A DNA stretch of 6,550 bases from the NCBI GenBank assembly GCA_017538775.1, contig JAFYIF010000171.1, forward strand, positions 1 to 6,550, read 5' to 3'. Within the stretch, counting starts at the first letter, position 1. Each line of letters opens with the position of its first letter. The position numbers and the translations under genes are program-made. The notes under the pieces were generated by a model. That model saw only the letters and a program-made list of their open reading frames with translations, was not told the DNA's origin and made no database searches. Below, in pieces: positions 1 to 6,366 of this stretch. The DNA is from Oscillospiraceae bacterium (GTDB lineage: Bacteria; Bacillota; Clostridia; Oscillospirales; Oscillospiraceae).

Positions 1-668
1 GGCGGGGGGTGCTGCTCGGCACGCACATCGCCCGCTGCGGCGGCGTGGCGGACCGGGACTTTGCCGACGCGCAGGCCGACCTCGCCGCGCTGAACGAGTC
101 GGCCTTCGCCGTGCTGGACGAGACGGCGGGGGCGCGGATGCGGGAAGTCATCTCTCAGGCCGCCGCCGAGGGGGACAGCGTGGGCGGCGTGCTGGAGACG
201 CTGGTGCTGGGCCTGCCCGCCGGGGTGGGCGAGCCCTGGTTCGACACGCTGGAGGGGCTGCTGGCCCACGGTCTCTTCTCCATCCCCGCCGTAAAGGGCG
301 TGGAGTTCGGGGACGGCTTCGGCCTCAGCGAGCTGCGGGGCAGCCAGGCCAACGACCCCTTTGCCCTGGACGCGGCGGGCCACATCGTCACGAAAAGCAA
401 CCGCAACGGCGGCATCAACGGGGGCATCAGCAACGGAATGCCGCTGCGCATCCGCTGTGCCGTCAAGCCCACCCCCTCCATCTACAAAGCCCAGGAGACG
501 GTGGACTTTCTGAAGCGGGAGGAGGCGGAGCTGCGGCTCCACGGACGGCACGACCCCGCCATCGTCCACCGGGCGCGGGTGGTGGCGGACAGCGTCTGCG
601 CCCTGGTGCTCTGCGACGCGCTGGCGCTGCGCTACGGCACCGACTGGCTGGGAGGTGAAGGGCCATGA
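1..668 (+). CDS. aroC: Chorismate synthase, C-terminal part (5' end outside window)
   Basis: Chorismate synthase converts 5-enolpyruvylshikimate-3-phosphate to chorismate with reduced FMN, the last step of the shikimate pathway, in the cytoplasm. About 221 residues are visible in the frame starting at position 3; the family is usually 350-400 residues, so roughly the first 40% is missing upstream. The GTG at 9 is internal, not a start. Family signatures appear in order: a glycine-rich GLPAGVGEPWFD segment, SIPAVKGVEFGDGF, an NGGISNGMPLRIR block followed by KPTPSI, and GRHDPAIVHRA near the C terminus. These make the call firm. The stop overlaps the next start as ATGA, so translation of the aroE-aroK fusion is probably coupled. 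The frame is intact with no sign of decay. Confidence 0.95.
   Translation, partial: RGVLLGTHIARCGGVADRDFADAQADLAALNESAFAVLDETAGARMREVISQAAAEGDSVGGVLETLVLGLPAGVGEPWFDTLEGLLAHGLFSIPAVKGVEFGDGFGLSELRGSQANDPFALDAAGHIVTKSNRNGGINGGISNGMPLRIRCAVKPTPSIYKAQETVDFLKREEAELRLHGRHDPAIVHRARVVADSVCALVLCDALALRYGTDWLGGEGP
651..658 (+). promoter_or_regulatory. Strong Shine-Dalgarno site for the aroE-aroK fusion
   Basis: GGAGGTGA is a near-perfect anti-16S match inside the last codons of aroC, 6 nt before the ATG at 665. It fixes the start and implies independent loading of ribosomes in addition to coupling through the ATGA overlap. Confidence 0.8.
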
Positions 669-1906
669 GATACGGTCTGCTGGGGGAGCATCTGCCCCAC
701 AGCTTTTCCAAGGAGATCCACGAGCGGCTGGGTCTGTACCGCTATGAGCTGATCGAGCTGGCCCCGTCGGAGCTGGGGGACTTCCTCCGGCGGCGGGACT
801 TCGGGGGCGTCAACGTCACGATCCCTTACAAACAGGCGGTGATCCCCTATCTGGACGAACTGAGTCCCCGGGCCAGGGCCATCGGCGCGGTGAACACCGT
901 CGTGAACCGCGCCGGGCACTTGCTGGGCGACAACACGGACTACGGCGGGCTGGCGGCGCTGCTGCGGCGGACGGGGCTGGAGCTGCGGGGCAAGAAGGTG
1001 CTGATCCTCGGCACCGGCGGCACCAGCCTGACGGCCCGGGCCGTGGCGACGGACGCTCTGGCCGCGGCGGTCCTCCGGGTCAGCCGCAGCGGGCGGGACG
1101 GGGCCATCACCTATGAAGCGGCCGTGGCGGAGCACCCGGACGCGCAGGTGCTGCTCAACACCACCCCCTGCGGGATGTACCCGGAGCCGGAGGCCCTGCC
1201 CATCGACCCGGGGCGCTTCCCGGCGCTGGAGGGCGTGGTGGACGTGATCTACAACCCCCTGCGCACCCGATTGACCCAGCGGGCCGCCGAACTGGGGCTG
1301 AAAGCCGCCAACGGGCTATATATGCTGGTGACCCAGGCGGTGCTGGCGGCGGAGGCCTTCACCGGGGCGACGTTGCCGGAGGACTGTGCCGAGGGCATCT
1401 TCCGGGAGCTGCAGACGAAAAAGCAGAATCTGGTCCTCATCGGAATGCCCGGCAGCGGCAAAAGCACCCTGGGGCGGCTGCTGGCGGAACGCAGCGGGCG
1501 GCCTTTCGTCGATACGGACGAGGTCATTGTGCAGCGGGCCGGGCGGAGCATCCCGGAGATCTTTGCCGCCGAAGGGGAAGCCGGATTCCGGGACCGGGAG
1601 ACCGCCGCGCTGCGGGAGCTTTGCGCCACCGGCGGACGCATCCTGGCCACCGGGGGCGGAGCGGTGCTGCGGGAGGAAAACCGGGCGCTGCTGCGGCAGA
1701 ACGGTCTGTTGCTGCTGCTGGACCGCCCGCTGGAGGCGCTCACGCCCACCGGGGACCGGCCCCTGGCGGACAATCTGGACAAACTGCGGGCACTCTATGA
1801 GGCCCGGCTGCCCGTCTACCGGGCGGCGGCGGATGCGCGCATCGAGGTGACCGGCTCCCCGGAGGAGACGGCGGCGCGCATGCTGGAACTCTGGCGCAAT
1901 TCCTGA
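665..1906 (+). CDS. aroE-aroK: Bifunctional shikimate dehydrogenase / shikimate kinase (AroE-AroK fusion)
   Basis: This 413-residue protein joins two consecutive pathway enzymes: NADPH-dependent reduction of 3-dehydroshikimate to shikimate, then ATP-dependent phosphorylation to shikimate-3-phosphate. Residues 1-240 are AroE: substrate serines S13 and S15, catalytic K56 in NVTIPYK, catalytic D92 in GDNTDYGG, dinucleotide loop GTGGTS (116-121), SRS (140-142) whose R141 sits where AroE enzymes contact the NADP 2'-phosphate, NTTPCGMYP, and a C-terminal NGLYMLVTQA helix. Residues about 253-413 are shikimate kinase: Walker A GMPGSGKST (260-268), D283 and D285 in FVDTDE, R309, the GGG loop 330-332, lid RPL (365-367), and R381/Y385 near the C terminus. 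Only about 12 residues link the domains, with no stop or frameshift between them. All expected catalytic residues are visible, so both activities are predicted. The start is supported by GGAGGTGA at 651-658 and the 4-nt overlap with aroC. Confidence 0.95.
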   Translation: MRYGLLGEHLPHSFSKEIHERLGLYRYELIELAPSELGDFLRRRDFGGVNVTIPYKQAVIPYLDELSPRARAIGAVNTVVNRAGHLLGDNTDYGGLAALLRRTGLELRGKKVLILGTGGTSLTARAVATDALAAAVLRVSRSGRDGAITYEAAVAEHPDAQVLLNTTPCGMYPEPEALPIDPGRFPALEGVVDVIYNPLRTRLTQRAAELGLKAANGLYMLVTQAVLAAEAFTGATLPEDCAEGIFRELQTKKQNLVLIGMPGSGKSTLGRLLAERSGRPFVDTDEVIVQRAGRSIPEIFAAEGEAGFRDRETAALRELCATGGRILATGGGAVLREENRALLRQNGLLLLLDRPLEALTPTGDRPLADNLDKLRALYEARLPVYRAAADARIEVTGSPEETAARMLELWRNS

Positions 1907-1923
1907 ATCAAGGGGGTCACGCG

Positions 1924-3318
1924 ATGAAAACCATCCGAAAACCGCTGAAAAAGAGCATTTTGCGCGGCTGCGTCCTGCTGATCGCCGTGCTGTGCCTGGC
2001 GCTGAGTCTGCTGAACTACTGGAGTTACAGCCGGATGCAGTACCGCCACTACGAGGACTACATCACCAACGTCCTGAACTACGCCGCCGCGGGCATCGAC
2101 GCGGACGACCTGGCGGAGTGCGTCCGCAGCGGCCAGGTCTCCGAGGGCTATCGGGACCTGCAAAGTTTCCTGGACGGCATCAAGGACGGGATGGACCTGC
2201 ACTATCTGTACATTGTCGTCCCCCTCAGCGACGCGCCCACGGACAACATGCGCAACGTGATCGCCGCCATGAGCCGGGAGGAGTACGAGAGCGAACCGGA
2301 GGCGCTGGTGGAGCTGAACGGGCTGACCGGGGACTCCTATTCCCCGGAGACCGCCCGGAAGTATCTCCGCGCCTATGAGAGCGGGCAGCTCAGCTTCTTT
2401 GAAGAGGTCAGCGCCTGGGGCGACGACTACACCGGCCTGCTCCCGCTGCGCGACAGCGCCGGGGAGGTCTTCGCCGCGCTGTGCGTGGACGTGGACATCC
2501 AGGCCATCCACAGCAGCCTGCGCGCCCACATCCTGACCAACGTGGGCGTCACCCTGGGGCTGGGCATCCTGTTCACCCTGCTGTTCACCCTCTGGGCCGA
2601 GGCCAACATCACCCGGCCCATCGAGAAGCTGGAGTCCGCCGTGACGGACTTCGCCGCCTCCAGCCACAAGCGCGACGACCCGGAAGCGCTGGTGCTGCAG
2701 GCGCCGGACCTCCACACCGGCAACGAGGTGGAGTCCCTCTCCGAAGCCGTCTTGAAAATGAGCGAGGACATGCGCGACTCCGTGCAGAAGATGATCAGCA
2801 CCCAGACGGAGCTGGCCCGCCTGTACACCCTGGCCCACAAGGACGGCCTCACCCGCGTGGGCAACAAGGTGGCTTACACCAACTACGAAAAAGACCTGCA
2901 ACAGAAGATGGACACCCAGTCGCCGGAGTACGGCATCATCATGGCCGACTGCAACCACCTCAAGCGCATCAACGACACCTACGGCCACGAGAAGGGCGAC
3001 AGCTACCTGAAGGCCAGCTGTTCCCTGCTCTGCAACATCTTCCACCGCTCCCCGGTCTTCCGCGTGGGCGGGGACGAGTTCGTCATCGTCCTGATGGGAC
3101 ACGACTATGAAAACCGCCAGGAGCTGCTGGGCCGCACCGCCGACGCCATGCGCCAGACCTGGGAGAAGCCCGGCGCCCAGCCCTGGGAGCAGATCTCCAT
3201 CGCCATCGGCGTGGCCCTGTACCGTCCCGGGGAGGACAAGACCGTGGAGGACGTGTACGTCCGCGCCGACCAGGCCATGTACGCCGAAAAGGTCCGCATG
3301 AACGCGGTCCGTGTCTGA
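1924..3318 (+). CDS. Membrane-anchored sensor diguanylate cyclase (HAMP-GGDEF)
   Basis: Predicted to make cyclic di-GMP from two GTP in response to an external signal. The 464-residue protein has a basic N terminus (KTIRKPLKK), a first membrane helix at about 14-31, an extracytoplasmic region at about 34-200 that ends in a Cache-like stretch (LPLRDSAGEVFAALCVDVDI), a second helix at about 203-223, a HAMP-like segment beginning ITRPIEKLESAV, a short helical linker (270-305) and a GGDEF domain (about 305-460). The active-site loop RVGGDEF is intact at 380-386, with metal-site D342, guanine-contact N350 in RIND, and YGHEKGD. The product-inhibition motif RxxD is absent: the two positions are F and S (373 and 376). 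The C-terminal end is less typical (AMYAEK instead of ALYxAK). AGGGGG at 1911-1916, 7 nt before the ATG, supports the start. It lies 17 nt after aroE-aroK and 16 nt before aroQ, so it is probably co-transcribed. Ligand unknown; Cache assignment is inference. Confidence 0.9.
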   Translation: MKTIRKPLKKSILRGCVLLIAVLCLALSLLNYWSYSRMQYRHYEDYITNVLNYAAAGIDADDLAECVRSGQVSEGYRDLQSFLDGIKDGMDLHYLYIVVPLSDAPTDNMRNVIAAMSREEYESEPEALVELNGLTGDSYSPETARKYLRAYESGQLSFFEEVSAWGDDYTGLLPLRDSAGEVFAALCVDVDIQAIHSSLRAHILTNVGVTLGLGILFTLLFTLWAEANITRPIEKLESAVTDFAASSHKRDDPEALVLQAPDLHTGNEVESLSEAVLKMSEDMRDSVQKMISTQTELARLYTLAHKDGLTRVGNKVAYTNYEKDLQQKMDTQSPEYGIIMADCNHLKRINDTYGHEKGDSYLKASCSLLCNIFHRSPVFRVGGDEFVIVLMGHDYENRQELLGRTADAMRQTWEKPGAQPWEQISIAIGVALYRPGEDKTVEDVYVRADQAMYAEKVRMNAVRV

Positions 3319-3319
3319 G

Positions 3320-3327
3320 AGGGAGGA
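3320..3327 (+). promoter_or_regulatory. Shine-Dalgarno site that decides the aroQ start
   Basis: AGGGAGGA lies just after the GGDEF stop and 7 nt before the ATG at 3335. An in-frame GTG at 3311 would add eight residues (MSEREERQ) and overlap the GGDEF gene, but this site lies inside that extension, and type II dehydroquinases begin right before the LIINGPNLN strand. The ATG is therefore preferred. Confidence 0.8.
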
Positions 3328-3334
3328 ACGACAG

Positions 3335-3769
3335 ATGAAACTGCTCATCATCAACGGCCCCAACCTGAACCTGCTGGGGCTGCGGGAACCGGCCATCTAC
3401 GGGCGGGAGACCTATGACAGCCTTTGCGCCCGCATCGCCGCCCACGCCGCGGAGCAGGGCGCGGAGGTGGAGTTTTTCCAGTCCAACCACGAGGGGGATC
3501 TGGTGGACGCCATCCAGGGCGCTTACGGCGACGCCGACGGCATCGTCATCAACCCCGGGGCCTACACCCACACCAGCATTGCCCTGCTGGACGCGGTGAA
3601 GGCCGTGGGCGTGCCCACCGTGGAGGTCCACATCTCCGACGTGGACAGCCGGGAGCCCTTCCGGAAGCAAAGTTACATCCGGGCGGCCTGTGTGGGCACC
3701 ATCTCCGGCCACGGCACGAACGGCTATCTGGAGGCCATGGACCTGCTGCTGGAGCGGGGGGAAGCATGA
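3335..3769 (+). CDS. aroQ: Type II 3-dehydroquinate dehydratase
   Basis: Dehydrates 3-dehydroquinate to 3-dehydroshikimate, the third shikimate-pathway step and the supplier of substrate to the AroE domain encoded upstream. The protein is 144 residues, normal for this small dodecameric cytoplasmic family. It starts with IINGPNLNLLG; the flexible lid carries R17 and the catalytic Y22 (IYG). Further substrate-site residues are N73 and H79 in INPGAYTHTS, D86, the general-acid H99 in VEVHIS, and R110 in REPFR. D102 takes the place of the Asn usual after HIS/HLS, a small deviation near the active site. The end overlaps the aroA start as ATGA, pointing to translational coupling. Residue equivalences are from memory of the Mycobacterium enzyme. 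The family call is secure. Confidence 0.96.
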   Translation: MKLLIINGPNLNLLGLREPAIYGRETYDSLCARIAAHAAEQGAEVEFFQSNHEGDLVDAIQGAYGDADGIVINPGAYTHTSIALLDAVKAVGVPTVEVHISDVDSREPFRKQSYIRAACVGTISGHGTNGYLEAMDLLLERGEA

Positions 3770-4968
3770 CCGTCACGATCCGTCCGGGAACGCCCGTGGG
3801 CACGGTGGAGGCGCCGCCCAGCAAGAGCATGGCCCACCGGCTGCTTCTGTGCGCCGGGCTGGCGGCGGGGGAAAGCCGCATCTCCGGCGTCCGGTACAGC
3901 GAGGACGTGGCCGCCACCCTGGACTGCCTCCGGGCATTGGGGGCCGAGTGGCGGCAGCATGGGGAGACCCTTTTCGTCACCGGCGCGGACCCCCGGCGTT
4001 TTGACGGGGCCTCCCCCCTCCCCTGTCGGGAGAGCGGCAGCACGCTGCGCTTTTTCCTGCCCCTCTGTCTGCTGTCCGGCGCCCCGGCGCGGCTGACCTG
4101 TGCCGGGCGGCTGCCGGAGCGGCCCATGCGGGTCTATGAAGACCTCTGCCGGGCGCGGGGGCTGGACTATGCGCAGAGCGGGGCGGAGATCCGCGTGCGC
4201 GGTCCGCTGCGGCCCGGCTGCTTTTCCTTGCCCGGCGATGTGAGCAGCCAGTTCGTCAGCGGCCTGCTCTTTGCCCTGCCGTTGCTGGACGGGGACAGCG
4301 AGATCGCGCTGACCGGGTCGGTGGAGAGCCGGAGCTACATCGAACTGACCCTGGCGGCCCTGCGCGGCTTCGGCCTGCGGGCGGGCTGGGCCGGGGCGCG
4401 CACGCTGCACGTCTCCGGGAATCAGCGCTACGCCCCCCGGGACCTGCGGGTGGAGGGGGACTGGAGCAACGCCGCTTTTTTCCGGGCGCTGGATGTGCCC
4501 GTCACCGGCCTGGACCCGGAGAGCCTGCAGGGGGACCGGGTGTGCGAGACGTATTTCACGCGCATCCGGCGCTCTGAGATCTGTGATTTGCGGGACTGCC
4601 CGGACCTGGGGCCGGTGCTCTTCGCCTATGCCGCCATGCACGGGGGCGGGCGCTTCACCGGCACGGCGCGGCTGCGGCTCAAGGAGAGCGATCGGGCTGC
4701 GGCCATGGCCGCGGAGCTTTCCAAATTCTGCGTGGAGACCGCGCTGGAGGACAACGCCTTCACCGTCCTGCCCGGGCGGCTCTCCGCGCCCCGGGAGGCC
4801 CTGGACGGGCACAACGACCACCGGATCGTCATGGCCCTTTCGGTGCTGTGTACCCGCGTGGGCGGGCGCATCCGGGGGGCCGAGGCGGTGCGCAAGAGCT
4901 TTCCCGACTTTTTTGACCGCCTGGGCGGACTTGGAATCGAGGTAATCAAGGATGAAATGGATCAGTGA
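3766..4968 (+). CDS. aroA: 3-phosphoshikimate 1-carboxyvinyltransferase (EPSP synthase), short form
   Basis: Transfers enolpyruvyl from PEP to shikimate-3-phosphate, making EPSP for AroC; this is the glyphosate target enzyme. The protein is 400 residues, somewhat shorter than the usual 420-430. Visible signatures are APPSKSMAHR (K20, S21, R25), ESGSTLRFF (89-97), RLPERPM, PGDVSSQFVSGLL (157 onward), ESRSYIELT, VEGDWSNAAFF, CPDLGP with the catalytic Asp at 280, LRLKESDRAAAMA (KESDR 306-310), NDHRIVMA (DHR 351-353) and RKSFPDFF (K377). The segment between QGDRVC (255-260) and CPDLGP is compact and accounts for much of the missing length. The E. coli NAGTAMRP loop reads ESGSTLRF here. The ATG at 3766 is chosen because it overlaps the aroQ stop by 4 nt and directly precedes the first barrel strand; the open frame extends upstream only as antiphase aroQ sequence. 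Confidence 0.95.
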   Translation: MTVTIRPGTPVGTVEAPPSKSMAHRLLLCAGLAAGESRISGVRYSEDVAATLDCLRALGAEWRQHGETLFVTGADPRRFDGASPLPCRESGSTLRFFLPLCLLSGAPARLTCAGRLPERPMRVYEDLCRARGLDYAQSGAEIRVRGPLRPGCFSLPGDVSSQFVSGLLFALPLLDGDSEIALTGSVESRSYIELTLAALRGFGLRAGWAGARTLHVSGNQRYAPRDLRVEGDWSNAAFFRALDVPVTGLDPESLQGDRVCETYFTRIRRSEICDLRDCPDLGPVLFAYAAMHGGGRFTGTARLRLKESDRAAAMAAELSKFCVETALEDNAFTVLPGRLSAPREALDGHNDHRIVMALSVLCTRVGGRIRGAEAVRKSFPDFFDRLGGLGIEVIKDEMDQ

Positions 4969-5821
4969 CAGCAGCATTCTGATCGTGGGCCTGGGCCTGA
5001 TGGGGGGCAGCTATGCCCGTGCCCTGAAGCGCCTGGGCTACCGGGTCTGCGCCATCAGCCGCAGCCGCTCCACCATCGACTACGCCCTGGCGGAGGGACT
5101 CATCGACGCCGGGTCCACGGAGCCGGACGGCGCGCTGATCGGCGAAGCGGACGCGGTGATCTTCGCCCTCTACCCCGGCGTGCTGCTGGACTGGCTGCGG
5201 GACAACCAGCATCTTCTAAAATCCGGGGCCCTGCTCACCGACGTGACCGGCGTGAAGGGGGGCATCGTCTCCGAGATCCAGGCCATGCTGCGGCCGGACC
5301 TGGAGTTCATCGCCTCCCACCCGATGGCGGGGCGGGAGGTCTACGGCGTGCGCAACAGCGACGACCGGATTTTCCACGGGGCCAACTTCCTCATCACCCC
5401 CACGGAGCGCAACAGCCCGGAGGCCGTGGCCTGGTGCGCGGGGCTGGGGCGGCTGCTGGGCTGCCGGAAGGTCTCCATCCTCTCCCCGGAGGAACACGAC
5501 GAGATGATCGGCTTCGTCAGCCAGCTCACCCACTGCATCGCCGTGGCCCTGATGACCTGCAACGACAACCCGGAACTGGTGAACTACACCGGCGACAGCT
5601 TCCGGGACCTGACGAGGATCGCCCGCATCAACGACGAGATGTGGAGCGAGCTGTTTTTGCGCAACAAGACCGCCCTGCTCCGGGAGATGGACGCCTTCGC
5701 CGGGGAGTTCCGGGCCCTGCGGGCCATGATCGCCGACGGCGACCGGGAGGCCCTGCGGGAGAAGATGCGCCTGAGCACCGCCCGGCGGGCGCTGTTCGAC
5801 CGGGAGAAGGACGGCGGGTGA
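4952..5821 (+). CDS. tyrA: Prephenate or arogenate dehydrogenase, single domain, NADP-type fingerprint
   Basis: Oxidative decarboxylation of prephenate (to 4-hydroxyphenylpyruvate) or arogenate (to tyrosine), committing flux to tyrosine. The 289-residue protein has a Rossmann loop GLGLMGGS at 13-20, DVTGVKGGIV (97-106), and the family block ASHPMAGRE with catalytic H123 at 121-129. The central helix reads EHDEMIGFVSQLTH instead of the common SHLPH, followed by helices typical of the dimerisation domain. After the second Rossmann strand the sequence is SRSRST (36-41), with no acidic residue to favour NAD. It resembles the Ser-Arg...Thr pattern of NADP-dependent cyanobacterial arogenate dehydrogenase. 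There is no C-terminal ACT domain, unlike many Firmicutes TyrA of about 365 residues, so ACT-mediated tyrosine feedback is not expected. It overlaps aroA by 17 nt; GAGG at 4939-4942 lies 9 nt upstream. Prephenate versus arogenate cannot be decided from the sequence. Confidence 0.93.
   Translation: MKWISDSSILIVGLGLMGGSYARALKRLGYRVCAISRSRSTIDYALAEGLIDAGSTEPDGALIGEADAVIFALYPGVLLDWLRDNQHLLKSGALLTDVTGVKGGIVSEIQAMLRPDLEFIASHPMAGREVYGVRNSDDRIFHGANFLITPTERNSPEAVAWCAGLGRLLGCRKVSILSPEEHDEMIGFVSQLTHCIAVALMTCNDNPELVNYTGDSFRDLTRIARINDEMWSELFLRNKTALLREMDAFAGEFRALRAMIADGDREALREKMRLSTARRALFDREKDGG
5803..5810 (+). promoter_or_regulatory. Shine-Dalgarno site supporting the GTG start at 5818
   Basis: GGAGAAGG lies in the last codons of tyrA, 7 nt before a GTG that overlaps the tyrA stop as GTGA. 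The first ATG downstream in this frame falls inside the conserved GSFPSAMS motif, so the GTG is the only sensible start. Confidence 0.65.
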
Positions 5822-6318
5822 GCGCGGCGCAGCATCTGCGCCACGGCTTCGGGCCGGTCTATGACGCCCACAGCCGGGTGCTGATTCTGGGTTCCTTCCC
5901 CTCCGCCATGAGCCGGGAACAGCAGTTTTATTACGGGCACCCCCGCAACCGCTTCTGGCCGGTGCTGTCGGCGGTGCTGGGCGAGGCGCTGCCCCGGAGC
6001 GTGGAGGAAAAGCGCGCCCTGGTCCTGCGCCGGGGCGTGGCCCTCTGGGACGCCATCGAGGAATGCGACATCACCGGCAGCAGCGACAGCTCCATCCGCA
6101 ACGCCGTCCCCACCGACCTGCCCCGCGTGCTGCGCAGCGCGGACATCCGGGCCGTGTTCGTCAACGGCGCGGCGGCGGAGCGGGTGTACCGGCGCTGGCA
6201 GCTGCCCCTGACTGGGCTGGAGGCGCAGCGCCTGCCCTCCACCAGCCCGGCCAACGCCGCCTGGAGCTTCGAGCGACTGGCGGAGGCCTGGCGGGTGATT
6301 CTGGATTGGCTGGAATAA
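5818..6318 (+). CDS. Hypoxanthine (deoxyinosine) DNA glycosylase, UDG superfamily
   Basis: Predicted to excise hypoxanthine, the product of adenine deamination, from DNA to begin base excision repair. The 166-residue protein starts with GTG and has the features I associate with the family 6 (HDG) branch of the uracil-DNA glycosylase superfamily: RVLILGSFPS (20-29), YYGHPRNRFW (38-47) with an Asn that is a candidate active-site residue, GVALWDAIEECDITGSSDSS (73-92), AVFVNGAAA (112-120) and the C-terminal motif LPSTSPAN (139-146), which takes the place of the HPSP-like loop of other UDGs. Length fits the family (about 160-170). It overlaps the tyrA stop by 4 nt, so it is probably translated from the aro operon message although it has no metabolic link to it. 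It is the last operon gene before the composition drops. Substrate preference is by family; uracil or xanthine activity is possible. Confidence 0.88.
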   Translation: MSAAQHLRHGFGPVYDAHSRVLILGSFPSAMSREQQFYYGHPRNRFWPVLSAVLGEALPRSVEEKRALVLRRGVALWDAIEECDITGSSDSSIRNAVPTDLPRVLRSADIRAVFVNGAAAERVYRRWQLPLTGLEAQRLPSTSPANAAWSFERLAEAWRVILDWLE

Positions 6319-6345
6319 AAGGCAAAGCGAGCATGGCAAAAGGCA

Positions 6346-6366
6346 GCCCCTGGGGCAATGTCATTG
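6346..6366. repeat. Two abutting short palindromes
   Basis: GCCCCTGGGGC (6346-6356) and CAATGTCATTG (6356-6366) are each perfect 5+1+5 palindromes sharing one base. Two such palindromes in 21 nt, exactly at the GC-to-AT transition, are more than expected by chance. They could be a protein-binding site or the remnant of a dispersed repeat or insertion-sequence end; one base between the arms is too short for a simple RNA hairpin unless the stems open. Confidence 0.4.

Noticed and set aside
3311..3334. GTG at 3311 as an earlier aroQ start
   Set aside because: It would overlap the GGDEF gene, and the strong Shine-Dalgarno site at 3320-3327 points to the ATG at 3335.
1816..3396. Long open frame of about 526 codons on the minus strand, opposite the GGDEF gene
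   Set aside because: Its translation is a low-complexity mix of His, Val, Ala, Gly and Gln with no domain signature. It mirrors the third-position GC of the real gene, and the + strand protein has clear membrane, HAMP and GGDEF motifs.
3424..3765. Upstream in-frame extension of aroA through the aroQ gene
   Set aside because: It is an Arg/Gly/His-rich out-of-frame reading of aroQ. AroA proteins begin at about the position given by the ATG at 3766, which overlaps the aroQ stop.
3724..4977. Open frame of about 417 codons on the minus strand, opposite aroA
   Set aside because: Composition is dominated by Ala, Pro, Gly, Arg and Gln without motifs; it is a shadow of the well-supported aroA gene in GC-rich DNA.
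5434..5817. Upstream in-frame extension of the DNA glycosylase through the tyrA gene
   Set aside because: The extension is low-complexity out-of-frame tyrA sequence. The glycosylase family length (about 160-170 residues) and the Shine-Dalgarno site fit the GTG at 5818.
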